The translations under genes were made by a program, and so were the position numbers. Positions 43,601 to 56,061 of a DNA stretch of 64,000 bases are shown here, piece by piece. Within the stretch, counting starts at the first letter, position 1, and each line of letters opens with the position of its first letter. Source of the DNA: Rhipicephalus microplus. Its lineage: Eukaryota > Arthropoda > Arachnida > Ixodida > Ixodidae. The stretch is taken from contig NC_134707.1 in NCBI RefSeq assembly GCF_043290135.1, forward strand, positions 140,369,319 to 140,433,318, given 5' to 3'. A model generated the notes under the pieces. It had not been told where the DNA came from. It worked only from the letters and a program-made list of their open reading frames with translations, and ran no database searches.

Positions 43601-45618
43601 CTAGTTGTGGAGTTTTAAGTTGTGGAGTTTCTAATTGTGGAGCTTCTTGATGGGGAGTTTCTAGTTGTGAAGTTTCTAGTAGTGGATTTTCAAGTTGTGG
43701 AGTTTCTAGTTGCGAAGTTTCTAGTTGGGGAGTTTCTACTTGAGTTTATAGTGGCGAATTTTCTAGTTGCAGAGTTTTAAGTTGTCGAGTTTCTAGTTGC
43801 AAAGTCTCTAGTCGTGGAGTTTCTAGTTGCGGAGTTTCTAGCTGTGGAGTTTCTAGTTGCAGAGTCTCTAGTTGTGCAGTCTCTAGTTTTGGAGTTTCTA
43901 GTTGTGGAGTTTCTATTTGCTGAGTTTCTTGTTGCAGAGTTTCTAGTTGTGGATTTTCTGGCTGTGGAGTTTCTAGTTGTGGAGTTTCTAGTTGTGAGGT
44001 TTGTAGTTGTTGAGTTTCTAGTTTTCGAGTTTCTAGTTGTGGAGTCTCTAGTTGTGGAGTTTCTAGTTGTGAAGTTTCTAGTTGCGAAGTCTCAAGTTGT
44101 TGAGTTTCTAGTTGTGGAGTTTCTAGTTGTGGGGTTCGTAGTTGTGGGGTTCGTAGTTGTGCAGTTTCTAGTTGTGGAGTATCTACTTGTGGAGTTTCCA
44201 TTTGTGGTGTTTCTAGCTGTGGAGTTTCTAGTTGCGGAGTTTCTAGTTGTGGAGAATCTAGTGGCGGAGTTTCTAGTTGCCGAGTTCCAAGTTGTGGAGT
44301 TTCTAGTTGTGGAGTTTCTAGTTGTGGAATTTGTAGTTGTGGAGTATATAGCTGTGGTGTTTCAAGTTGTGGAATTTCTAGTGGCGGAGTTTCTAGTTGT
44401 AGAGTTTCTAGTTGCGGAGTTTTCTAGTTGTTGAGTTTCTAGTTGCGGAGTTTCTAGTTGCGGAGCTTCAAGTTGTGGAGTTTCTAGTTGTGAAGTTTCT
44501 AGTTGTGGAGTTTGTAGTTGTGGAGTATCTAGTTGTGGGCTTTCAAGTTGTGGAGTTTCTAGTTGTGGAGTTTCTAGTTGCGGAGTTTTCTAGTTGCGGA
44601 GTCTGTAGTTGTGGAGTTTCTAGTTGTGGAATTTCTAGTTACGGAGTTTCTAGTTGCGGAGTTTCAAGTTGTGGAGTTTCTAGTTGCGGAGTTTTTAGTT
44701 GTGGAGTTTCTGGTTGTGGAGTTTCTAGTTCCGGAATCTGTAGTTGTGGAGTATCTATTTGTTGGGTTTGAAGTTGTGGAGTTTCTAGTTGTTTAGTTTC
44801 TTGTAGTAGAGTTTCTAGTTGCCGAGTTTCTAGTTGCGAATTCTCAAGTCGTGGAGTTTCTAGCTGTGGGGTTTCTAGTTGCGGAGTTTCTAGTTGCGGA
44901 GTTTCTAGCTGTGGATTTTGTAGATGTGGAGTATATAGTTGTGGTGTTTCAAGTTGTGGAGTTTCTAGTTGCGGAGTTTCTAGTTGCAGAGTTTCTAGTT
45001 CCGGAGTTTTCTAGTTGTGGAGTTTCTAGTTGCGGAGTTTCTAGTTGTGGAGCTTCAAGTTGTGGAGTTTCTCGTTGTGGAGTTTCTATTTGTTGTTTTT
45101 AGTTTTCGAGTTTGTAGTTGTAGATTTTCTAGTTGCAGAGTTCCTAGTTTTGGAGTATCTAGTTGCGGAGTCTCTAATTGTGCAGTCTCTAGTTTTGGAG
45201 TCTCTAGTTGTGGAGTTTCTGGTTGTGGAGTTTATAGTTGTGGAATTTCTAACTGTGGAGATTCTACTTGCGGAGTTTCTAGTTGCAGAGTTTCTAGTTG
45301 TGGAGTTTCTAGTTGTGGAGTTTTAGTTGTGGAGTTTAAAGTTGTGGAATTTATAGGTGTGGAGTTTCTAGTTGTGCAGTTTCTAGTTTTCGGGTTTCTA
45401 GTTACGGAGTTTCTAGTTGTGGAGTTTCTAGTTGTGGAGTTTCTAGTTGTGGAGCTTTTAGTTGAGTTGTGGAGCTCTAGTTGTGGAGTTTCTAGTTGTG
45501 GAGTGTCTACTTGTGGAGTTTCTAGTTGTGGAGTTTCTAGCTGTGGAGTTTCTAGTTGCAGGGTTTCTAGTTTCGGAGTTTTCTAGTTGTGGAGTTTCTA
45601 ATTGCGGAGTTTCTAGTT
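40640..45618 (+). repeat. 4.9-kb HOR copy 2 (4,979 bp)
   Basis: This copy includes, at about 43,155-43,255, six basic units (GTTTCCGGTTG, GTTTATAGTTG, CTAACTGTGGAG and following) that are missing from copy 1. Other copies of the family in the window (50.9 kb, 45.2 kb, 40.2 kb) keep these units, so the shorter form is the derived one. Copy 2 ends near 45,618, where GCGGAGTTTCAAG replaces GCGGAGTCTCTAG. The marker is at 43,739. Confidence 0.85.
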
Positions 45619-48153
45619 GCGGAGTTTCAAGTTGTGGAGTTTGTAGTTGTGGAGTTTCTAGTTGTGGAGTTTTAAGTTGTGGAGTTTCTAATTGTGGAGC
45701 TTCTTGATGGGGAGTTTCCAGTTGTGAAGTTTCTAGTAGTGGATTTTCGAGTTGTGGAGTTTCTAGTTGCGAAGTTTCTAGTTGGGGAGTTTCTACTTGA
45801 GTTTATAGTGGCGGATTTTCTAGTTGCAGAGTTTTAAGTTGTCGAGTTTCTAGTTGCAAAGTCTCTAGTTGTGGAGTTTCTAGTTGCGGAGTTTCTAGCT
45901 GTGGAGTTTCTAGTTGCGGAGTCTCTAGTTGTGCAGTCTCTAGTTTTGGAGTTTCTAGTTGTGGAGTTTCTATTTGCTGAGTTTCTTGTTGCGGAGTTTC
46001 TAGTTGTGGATTTTCTGGCTGTGGAGTTTCTAGTTGTGGAGTTTCTAGTTGTTGAGTTTGTAGTTGCCGAGTTCTTTAGTTGCGAAGTCTCAAGTTGTGG
46101 AGTTTCTAGCTGTGAAGTTTCTGGTTGCGGAATTTCTAGTTGCGGAGTTTCTAGTTGTGGAGTTTTTAGTTGAGGAGTCTCTAGTTGTGGGGTCTCTAGT
46201 TGTGGAGTTTCTAGTTGTGGAGTCTCTAGTTGGGGAGTTTCGAGTTGTGGAGTTTCTAGCTGTGGAGTTTTTCATCGCGGAGTTTCTAGTTGCAGAGTTT
46301 CTAGTAGCGGAGTTTTCTAGTTGTGGAGTTTCTAGTTGTGGACTTTCGAGCTGTGGAGTTTCTAGTTGCGGAGTTTTTAGTTGTGGAGTTTCTGGTTGTG
46401 GAGTTTCTAGTTCTGGAGTCTGTAGTTGTGGAGTATCTATTTGTTGGGTTTAAAGCTGTGGAGTTTCTAGTTGTGGAGTTTCCAGTTGTTGAGTTTCTTG
46501 TAGTTGAGTTTCTAGTTACCGAGTTTCTAGTTGCGAAATCTCAAGTCGTGGAGTTTCTAGCTGTGGAGTTTCTAGTTGCGGAGTTTCTAGTTGTGGATTT
46601 TGTAGTTGTGGAGTATATAGTTGTGGTGTTTCAAGTTGTGGAGTTTCTAGTTGCGGAGTTTCTAGTTGCAGAGTTTCTAGTTCCGGAGTTTTCTAGTTGT
46701 GGAGTTTCTAGTTGCGGAGTTTCTAGTTGTGGAGCTTCAAGTTGTGGAGTTTCTCGTTGTGGAGTTTCTAGTTGTGGAGTTTGTAGTTGTGGAGTATCTA
46801 GTTGTGGACTTTCAAGTTGTGGAGTTTCTAGTTGTGGAGTTTCAAGTTGTTAATTTTCTAGCTGTGGAGTTTCTAATTGCGGAGTTTCTAGCTGCAGAGT
46901 TTCTAGTTGTGGATTTTCTAGCTGTGGAATTTCTGGTTGCAGAGTTTTTAGTTGCGGCGTTTCTAGTTGTGGAGTTTCTAGTTGTTGAGTTTCTAGTTGC
47001 CGAGTTCTTTAGTTGCGAAGTCTCAAGTTGTAGAGTTTCTAGCTGTGGAGTTTCTAGTTGCGGAGTTTCTAGTTGCGGAGTTTCTAGTTGTGCAGTTTTA
47101 GTTGTGGAGTCCCTAGTTGTGGAGTTTCTTGTTGTTGATTTCCTATCTGTGGAGTTTCTATTTGCGGAGTTTCTAGTTGCAGAGTTTCTAGTTGTGGATT
47201 TTCTAGCTGTGGAATTTCTGCTTGCAGAGTTTTTAGTTGCGGTGTTTCTAGTTGTGGAGTTTCTAGTTGTTGAGTTTGTAGTTGCCGAGTTCTTTAGTTG
47301 CGAAGTCTCAAGTTGTAGAGTTTCTAGCTGTGGAGTTTCTAGTTGCAGAGTTTCTAGTTGCGGAGTTTCTAGTTGTGGATTTTTGAGTTGTGGAGTCTCT
47401 AGTTGTGGACTTTCTAGTTGTGGAGTGTCTACTTGTTGAGTTTCTAGTTGTGGAGTTTCTATTTGTTGTTTTTAGTTTTCGAGTTTGTAGTTGTAGATTT
47501 TCTAGTTGCAGAGTTCCTAGTTTTGGAGTATCTAGTTGCGGAGTCTCTAATTGTGCAGTCTCTAGTTTTGGAGTTTCTGGTTGTGGAGTTTATAGTTGTG
47601 GAATTTCTAACTGTGGAGATTCTACTTGCGGAGTTTCTAGTTGCAGAGTTTCTAGTTGTGGAGTTTCTAGTTGTGGAGTTTTAGTTGTGGAGTTTAAAGT
47701 TGTGGAATTTATAGGTGTGGAGTTTCTAGTTGTGGAGTTTCTAGTTTTAGGGTTTCTAGTTACGGAGTTTCTAGTTGTGGAGTTTCTAGTTGTGGAGTTT
47801 CTAGTTGTGGAGCTTTTAGTTGAGTTGTGGAGCTCTAGTTGTGGAGTTTCTAGTTGTGGAGTGTCTACTTGTGGAGTTTCTAGTTGTGGAGCTTCTAGCT
47901 GTGGAGTTTCTAGTTGCAGGGTTTCTAGTTTCGGAGTTTTCTAGTTGTGGAGTTTCTAGTTGCGGAGTTTTTAGTTGCGGAGTTTCAAGTTGTGGAGTTT
48001 CTAGTTGTGGAGTTTCTAGTTGTGGAGTTTTAAGTTGTGGAGTTTCTAATTGTGGAGCTTCTTGATGGGGAGTTTCTAGTTGTGAAGTTTCTAGTAGTGG
48101 ATTTTCGAGTTGTGGAGTTTCTAGTTGCGAAGTTTCTAGTTGGGGAGTTTCTA
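45619..48153 (+). repeat. Single HOR copy related to the 2,875-bp family
   Basis: Its modules from about 46,030 to 48,150 resemble those of the 2,875-bp copies at 54-56 kb (GAGTTTTTCATCGCGGAG near 46,267, as near 54,400) and those at 61.3-62.1 kb at an offset of 13,943 bp. It is not followed by an immediate tandem copy. The markers that frame it are at 45,796 and 48,154. Confidence 0.65.
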
Positions 48154-51100
48154 CTTGAGTTTATAGTGGCGGATTTTCTAGTTGCAGAGTTTTAAGTTGT
48201 CGAGTTTCTAGTTGCAAAGTCTCTAGTTGTGGAGTTTCTAGTTGCGGAGTTTCTAGCTGTGGAGTTTCTAGTTGCGGAGTCTCTAGTTGTGCAGTCTCTA
48301 GTTTTGGAGTTTCTAGTTGGGGAGTTTCTATTTGCTGAGTTTCTAGTTGCGGAGTTTATAGTTGTGGATTTTCTGGCTGTGGAGTTTCTAGTTGTGGAGT
48401 TTCTAGTTGTGGAGTTTCTAGTTGTGAGGTTTGTAATTGTTGAGTTTCTAGTTTTCGAGTTTCTAGTTGTGGAGTCTCTAGTTGTGGAGTTTCTAGTTGT
48501 GAAGTTTCTAGTTGCGAAGCCTGAAGTTGTTGAGTTTCTAGTTGTGGAGTTTCTAGTTGTGGGGTTCGTAGTTGTGGGGTTCGTAGTTGTGCAGTTTCTA
48601 GTTGTGGAGTATCTACTTGTGGAGTTTCCATTTATGGTGTTTCTAGCTGTGGAGTTTCTAGTTGCGGAGTTTCTCGATGCAGAGTTTCTAGTTGCGGAGT
48701 TTTCTAGTTGTGGAGATTCTAGTGGCGGAGTTTCTAGTTGCGGAGTTCCAAGTTGTGGAGTTTCTAGTTGTGGAGTTTCTAGTTGTGGAATTTGTAGTTG
48801 TGGAGTATATAGCTGTGGTGTTTCAAGTTGTGGAATTTCTAGTGGCGGAGTTTCTAGTTGTAGAGTTTCTAGTTGCGGAGTTTTCTAGTTGTGGAGTTTC
48901 TAGTTGCGGAGTTTCTAGTTGCGGAGCTTCAAGTTGTGGAGTTTGTAGTTGTGGAGTATCTAGTTGTGGGCTTTCAAGTTGTTTAGTTTCTAGTTGTGGA
49001 GTTTCTAGTTGCGGAGTTTTCTAGTTGCGGAGTCTGTAGTTGTGGAGTTTCTAGTTGTGGAATTTCTAGTTACGGAGTTTCTAGTTGTGGAGCTTTTAGT
49101 TGAGGAGTCTCTAGTAGTTGAGTCTGTAGTTGTGGAATTTCTAGTTGTGGAGTTTCTAGTTGTGGAGTTTCTAGTTGTGGAATTTCAAGTTGTGGAGTCT
49201 CTAGTGGCGGAGTGAGTTTCTAGTTGCGGAGTTTCTGTTTGTGGAGTTTCTAGTTGCGGAGCCAGTAGTTGTGGAGTTTGTAGTTGTGGAGTTTCTAGTT
49301 GTGGAGTTTCTAGTGTTTGAATTTCTATGTCCGAGTTCTTTAGTTGCGAAGTCTCAAGTTGTGGAGTTTCTAGCTGTGAAGTTTCTGGTTGCGGAGTTTC
49401 TAGTTGCGGAGTTTCTAGTTGTGGAGTTTTTAGTTGAGGAGTCTCTAGTTGTGGGGTCTCTAGTTGTGGAGTTTCTAGTTGTGGAGTCTCTAGTTGAGCA
49501 GTTTCGAGTTGTGGAGTTTCTAGCTGTGGAGTTTTTCGTCGCGGAGTTTCTAGTTGCAGAGTTTCTAGTAGCGGAGTTTTCTAGTTGTGGAGATTCTAGT
49601 GGCGGAGTTTCTAGCTGCGGAGTTTCAAGTTGTGGAGTTTCTAGTTGTGGCCTTTCTAGCTGTGGAGTTTCTAGTTGCAGAGTTTTTAGTTGTGGAGTTT
49701 CTGGTTGTGGAGTTTCGTGTTCTGGAGTCTGTAGTTGTGGAGTATCTATTTGTTGGGTTTAAAGCTGTGGAGTTTCTAGTTGTGGAGTTTCTAGTTGTTG
49801 AGTTTCTTGTAGTTGAGTTTCTAGTTGCCGAGTTTCTAGTTGCGAAATCTCAAGTCGTGGAGTTTCTAGCTGTGGAGTTTCTAGTTGCGGAGTTTCTAGT
49901 TGCGGAGTTTCTAGTTGTGGATTTTGTAGTTGTGGAGTATATTGTTGTGGTGTTTCAAGTTGTGGAGTTTCTAGTTGCGGAGTTTCTAGTTGCAGAGTTT
50001 CTAGTTCCGGAGTTTTCTAGTTGTGGAGTTTCTAGTTGCGGAGTTTCTAGTTGTGGAGCTTCAAGTTGTGGAGTTTCTCGTTGTGGAGTTTCTAGTTGTG
50101 GAGTTTGTAGTTGTGGAGTATCTAGTTGTGGACTTTCAAGTTGTGGAGTTTCTAGTTGTGGAGTTTTTAGTTGTTAATTTTCTAGCTGTGGAGTTTCTAT
50201 TTGCGGAGTTTCTAGCTGCAGAGTTTCTAGTTGTGGACTTTCTAGCTGTGGAATTTCTGGTTGCAGAGTTTTTAGTTGCGGCGTTTCTAGTTGTGGAGTT
50301 TCTAGTTGTTGAGTTTCTAGTTGCCGAGTTCTTTAGTTGCGAAGTCTCAAGTTGTAGAGTTTCTAGCTGTGGAGTTTCTAGTTGCGGAGTTTCTAGTTGC
50401 GGAGTTTCTAGTTGCGGAGTTTCTAGTTGTGCAGTTTTAGTTGTGGAGTCTCTAGTTGTGGAGTTTCTTGTTGTTGATTTTCTATCTGTGGAGTTTCTAT
50501 TTGCGGAGTTTCTAGTTGTGGATTTTCTAGCTGTGGAATTTCTGCTTGCAGAGTTTTTAGTTGCGGTGTTTCTAGTTGTGGAGTTTCTAGTTGTTGAGTT
50601 TGTAGTTGCCGAGTTCTTTAGTTGCGAAGTCTCAAGTTGTAGAGTTTCTAGCTGTGGAGTTTCTAGTTGCAGAGTTTCTAGTTGCGGAGTTTCTAGTTGT
50701 GGATTTTTTAGTTGTGGAGTCTCTAGTTGTGGACTTTCTAGTTGTGGAGTGTCTACTTGTTGAGTTTCTAGTTGTGGAGTTTCTATTTGTTGTTTTTAGT
50801 TTTCGAGTTTGTAGTTGTAGATTTTCTAGTTGCAGAGTTCCTAGTTTTGGAGTATCTAGTTGCGGAGTCTCTAATTGTGCAGTCTCTAGTTTTGGAGTCT
50901 CTAGTTGTGGAGTTTCCGGTTGTGGAGTTTATAGTTGTGGAATTTCTAACTGTGGAGATTCTACTTGCGGAGTTTCTAGTTGCAGAGTTTCTAGTTGTGG
51001 AGTTTCTAGTTGTGGAGTTTTAGTTGTGGAGTTTAAAGTTGTGGAATTTATAGGTGTGGAGTTTCTAGTTGTGCAGTTTCTAGTTTTCGGGTTTCTAGTT

Positions 51101-51491
51101 ACGGAGTTTCTAGTTGTGGAGTTTCTAGTTGTGGAGTTTCTAGTTGTGGAGCTTTTAGTTGAGTTGTGGAGCTGTAGTTGTGGAGTTTCTAGTTGTGGAG
51201 TGTCTACTTGTGGAGTTTCTAGTTGTGGAGTTTCTAGCTGTGGAGTTTCTGGTTGCAGGGTTTTAGTTTCGGAGTTTTCTAGTTGTGGAGTTTCTAGTTG
51301 CGGAGTTTCTGGTTGCGGAGTTTCAAGTTGTGGAGTTTCTAGTTGTGGAGTTTCTAGTTGTGGAGTTTTAAGTTGTGGAGTTTCTAATTGTGGAGCTTCT
51401 TGATGGGGAGTTTCTAGTTGTGAAGTTTCTAGTAGTGGATTTTCAAGTTGTGGAGTTTCTAGTTGCGAAGTTTCTAGTTGGGGAGTTTCTA
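48154..51491 (+). repeat. HOR copy related to 40.6-43.7 kb (3,338 bp)
   Basis: From about 48,290 the order follows 40,650-43,740, for example GAGTTTCGTGTTCTGGAG near 49,711, as near 41,960. Private indels occur: CTATGTCCGAG at 49,326, where other copies read CTAGTTGCCGAG, and GCAGGGTTTTAG at 51,255 in place of GCAGGGTTTCTAG. Confidence 0.68.
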
Positions 51492-53186
51492 CTTGAGTTT
51501 ATAGTGGCGGATTTTCTAGTTGCAGAGTTTTAAGTTGTCGAGTTTCTAGTTGCAAAGTCTCTAGTTGTGGAGTTTCTAGTTGCGGAGTTTCTAGCTGTGG
51601 AGTTTCTAGTTGCAGAGTCTCTAGTTGTGCAGTCTCTAGTTTTGGAGTTTCTAGTTGTGGAGTTTCTATTTGCTGAGTTTCTTGTTGCGGAGTTTCTAGT
51701 TGTGGATTTTCTGGCTGTGGAGTTTCTAGTTGTGGAGTTTCTAGTTGTAAGGTTTGTAGTTGTTGAGTTTCTAGTTTTCGAGTTTCTAGTTGTGGAGTCT
51801 CTAGTTGTGGAGTTTCTAGTTGTGAAGTTTCTAGTTGCGAAGTCTCAAGTTGTTGAGTTTCTAGTTGTGGAGTTTCTAGTTGTGGGGTTCGTAGTTGTGG
51901 GGTTCGTAGTATTGCAGTTTCTAGTTGTGGAGTATCTACTTGTGGAGTTTCCATTTGTGGTGTTTCTAGCTGTGGAGTTTCTAGTTGCGGAGTTTCTAGT
52001 TGTGGAGAATCTAGTGGCGGAGTTTCTAGTTGCCGAGTTCCAAGTTGTGGAGTTTCTAGTTGTGGAGTTTCTAGTTGCGGAGTTTTCTAGTTGCGGAGTC
52101 TGTAGTTGTGGAGTTTCTAGTTGTGGAATTTCTAGTTACGGAGTTTCTAGTTGCGGAGTTTCAAGTTGTGGAGTTTCTAGTTGTGGACTTTCTAGCTGTG
52201 GAGTTTCTAGTTGCGGAGTTTTTAGTTGTGGAGTTTCTGGTTGTGGAGTTTCTAGTTCTGGAGTCTGTAGTTGTGGAGTATCTATTTGTTGGGTTTGAAG
52301 TTGTGGAGTTTCTAGTTGTGGAGTTTCTAGTTGTTGAGTTTCTTGTAGTTGAGTTTCTAGTTGCCGAGTTTCTAGTTGCGAAATCTCAAGTCGTGGAGTT
52401 TCTAGCTGTGGGGTTTCTAGTTGCGGAGTTTCTAGTTGCGGAGTTTCTAGTTGTGGATTTTGTAGATGTGGAGTATATAGTTGTGGTGTTTCAAGTTGTG
52501 GAGTTTCTAGTTGCGGAGTTTCTAGTTGCAGAGTTTCTAGTTCCGGAGTTTTCTAGTTGTGGAGTTTCTAGTTGCGGAGTTTCTAGTTGTGGAGCTTCAA
52601 GTTGTGGAGTTTCTCGTTGTGGAGTTTCTATTTGTTGTTTTTAGTTTTCGAGTTTGTAGTTGTAGATTTTCTAGTTGCAGAGTTCCTAGTTTTGGAGTAT
52701 CTAGTTGCGGAGTCTCTAATTGTGCAGTCTCTAGTTTTGGAGTCTCTAGTTGTGGAGTTTCTGGTTGTGGAGTTTATAGTTGTGGAATTTCTAACTGTGG
52801 AGATTCTACTTGCGGAGTTTCTAGTTGCAGAGTTTCTAGTTGTGGAGTTTCTAGTTGTGGAGTTTTAGTTGTGGAGTTTCTAGTTGTGGAGTTTCTAGTT
52901 TTCGGGTTTCAAGTTACGGAGTTTCTAGTTGTGGAGTTTCTAGTTGTGGAGTTTCTAGTTGTGGAGCTTTTAGTTGAGTTGTGGAGCTCTAGTTGTGGAG
53001 TTTCTAGTTGTGGAGTGTCTACTTGTGGAGTTTCTAGTTGTGGAGTTTCTAGCTGTGGAGTTTCTAGTTGCAGGGTTTCTAGTTTCGGAGTTTTCTAGTT
53101 GTGGAGTTTCTAGTTGCGGAGTTTCTAGTTGCGGAGTTTAGAGTTGTGGAGTTTCTAGTTGTGGAGTTTCTAGTTGTGGAGTTTTA
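51492..53186 (+). repeat. Partial HOR copy related to 43.7-45.6 kb
   Basis: The copy begins with the marker at 51,492 and follows the order of 43,739-45,600, but with internal losses that make the spacing to the next marker (53,308) only 1,816 bp. It ends where the 2,875-bp tandem series begins. The right limit is approximate. Confidence 0.65.
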
Positions 53187-56061
53187 AGTTGTGGAGTTTC
53201 TAATTGTGGAGCTTCTTGATGGGGAGTTTCCAGTTGTGAAGTTTCTAGTAGTGGATTTTCGAGTTGTGGAGTTTCTAGTTGCGAAGTTTCTAGTTGGGGA
53301 GTTTCTACTTGAGTTTATAGTGGCGGATTTTCTAGTTGCAGAGTTTTAAGTTGTCGAGTTTCTAGTTGCAAAGTCTCTAGTTGTGGAGTTTCTAGTTGCG
53401 GAGTTTCTAGCTGTGGAGTTTCTAGTTGCGGAGTCTCTAGTTGTGCAGTCTCTAGTTTTGGAGTTTCTAGTTGTGGAGTTTCTATTTGCTGAGTTTCTTG
53501 TTGCGGAGTTTCTAGTTGTGGATTTTCTGGCTGTGGAGTTTCTAGTTGTGGAGTTTCTAGTCGTGGAGTTTCTAGTTGTGAGGTTTGTAGTTGTTGAGTT
53601 TCTAGTTTTCGAGTTTCTAGTTGTGGAGTCTCTAGTTGTGGAGTTTCTAGTTGTGAAGTTTCTAGTTGCGAAGTCTCAAGTTGTTGAGTTTCTAGTTGTG
53701 GAGTTTCTAGTTGCGGAGTTTTCTAGTTGTGGAGTTTCTAGTTGCGGAGTTTCTAGTTGCGGAGCTTCAAGTTGTGGAGTTTCTAGTTGTGAAGTTTCTA
53801 GTTGTGGAGTTTGTAGTTGTGGAGTATCTAGTTGTGGGCTTTCAAGTTGTGGAGTTTCTAGTTGTGGAGTTTCTAGTTGCGGAGTTTTCTAGTTGCGGAG
53901 TCTGTAGTTGTGGAGTTTCTAGTTGTGGAATTTCTAGTTACGGAGTTTCTAGTTGTGGAGCTTTTAGTTGAGGAGTCTCTAGTTGTTGAGTCTGTAGTTG
54001 TGGAATTTCTAGTTGTGGAGTTTCTAGTTGTGGAGTTTCTAGTTGTGGAATTTCAAGTTGTGGAGTCTCTAGTGGCGGAGTGAGTTTCTAGTTGCGGAGT
54101 TTCTGTTTGTGGAGTTTCTAGTTGCGGAGCCAGTAGTTGTGGAGTTTCTAGTTGTGGAGTTTCTAGTTGTGGAGTTTCTAGTGTTTGAATTTCTAGTTGC
54201 CGAGTTCTTTAGTTGCGAAGTCTCAAGTTGTGGAGTTTCTAGCTGTGAAGTTTCTGGTTGCGGAATTTCTAGTTGCGGAGTATCTAGTTGTGGAGTTTTT
54301 AGTTGAGGAGTCTCTAGTTGTGGGGTCTCTAGTTGTGGAGTTTCTAGTTGTGGAGTCTCTAGTTGGGGAGTTTCGAGTTGTGGAGTTTCTAGCTGTGGAG
54401 TTTTTCATCGCGGAGTTTCTAGTTGCAGAGTTTCTAGTAGCGGAGTTTTCTAGTTGTGGAGATTCTAGTGGCGGAGTTTCTAGTTGCGTAGTTTCAAGTT
54501 GTGGAGTTTCTAGTTGTGGACTTTCGAGCTGTGGAGTTTCTAGTTGCGGAGTTTTTAGTTGTGGAGTTTCTGGTTGTGGAGTTTCTAGTTCTGGAGTCTG
54601 TAGTTGTGGAGTATCTATTTGTTGGGTTTAAAGCTGTGGAGTTTCTAGTTGTGGAGTTTCCAGTTGTTGAGTTTCTTGTAGTTGAGTTTCTAGTTACCGA
54701 GTTTCTAGTTGCGAAATCTCAAGTCGTGGAGTTTCTAGCTGTGGAGTTTCTAGTTGCGGAGTTTCTAGTTGCGGAGTTTCTAGTTGTGGATTTTGTAGTT
54801 GTGGAGTATATAGTTGTGGTGTTTCAAGTTGTGGAGTTTCTAGTTGCGGAGTTTCTAGTTGCAGAGTTTCTAGTTCCGGAGTTTTCTAGTTGTGGAGTTT
54901 CTAGTTGCGGAGTTTCTAGTTGTGGAGCTTCAAGTTGTGGAGTTTCTCGTTGTGGAGTTTCTAGTTGTGGAGTTTGTAGTTGTGGAGTATCTAGTTGTGG
55001 ACTTTCAAGTTGTGGAGTTTCTAGTTGTGGAGTTTCAAGTTGTTAATTTTCTAGCTGTGGAGTTTCTAATTGCGGAGTTTCTAGCTGCAGAGTTTCTAGT
55101 TGTGGATTTTCTAGCTGTGGAATTTCTGGTTGCAGAGTTTTTAGTTGCGGCGTTTCTAGTTGTGGAGTTTCTAGTTGTTGAGTTTCTAGTTGCCGAGTTC
55201 TTTAGTTGCGAAGTCTCAAGTTGTAGAGTTTCTAGCTGTGGAGTTTCTAGTTGCGGAGTTTCTAGTTGCGGAGTTTCTAGTTGTGCAGTTTTAGTTGTGG
55301 AGTCTCTAGTTGTGGAGTTTCTTGTTGTTGATTTTCTATCTGTGGAGTTTCTATTTGCGGAGTTTCTAGTTGCAGAGTTTCTAGTTGTGGATTTTCTAGC
55401 TGTGGAATTTCTGCTTGCAGAGTTTTTAGTTGCGGTGTTTCTAGTTGTGGAGTTTCTAGTTGTTGAGTTTGTAGTTGCCGAGTTCTTTAGTTGCGAAGTC
55501 TCAAGTTGTAGAGTTTCTAGCTGTGGAGTTTCTAGTTGCAGAGTTTCTAGTTGCGGAGTTTCTAGTTGTGGATTTTTGAGTTGTGGAGTCTCTAGTTGTG
55601 GACTTTCTAGTTGTGGAGTGTCTACTTGTTGAGTTTCTAGTTGTGGAGTTTCTATTTGTTGTTTTTAGTTTTCGAGTTTGTAGTTGTAGATTTTCTAGTT
55701 GCAGAGTTCCTAGTTTTGGAGTATCTAGTTGCGGAGTCTCTAATTGTGCAGTCTCTAGTTTTGGAGTTTCTGGTTGTGGAGTTTATAGTTGTGGAATTTC
55801 TAACTGTGGAGATTCTACTTGCGGAGTTTCTAGTTGCAGAGTTTCTAGTTGTGGAGTTTCTAGTTGTGGAGTTTCTAGTTGTGGAGCTTTTAGTTGAGTT
55901 GTGGAGCTCTAGTTGTGGAGTTTCTAGTTGTGGAGTGTCTACTTGTGGAGTTTTTAGTTGTGGAGTTTCTAGCTGTGGAGTTTCTAGTTGCAGGGTTTCT
56001 AGTTTCGGAGTTTTCTAGTTGTGGAGTTTCTAGTTGCGGAGTTTCTAGTTGCGGAGTTTCA
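53187..56061 (+). repeat. 2,875-bp HOR copy 1
   Basis: This is the first of three tandem copies. It contains the marker at 53,308 and recurs 2,875 bp later. It differs from copies 2 and 3 at three sites I could see: T at 54,363, C at 54,735 and T at 54,762. 2,875 is 191 units plus 10 bases and is not a multiple of three. Confidence 0.9.
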
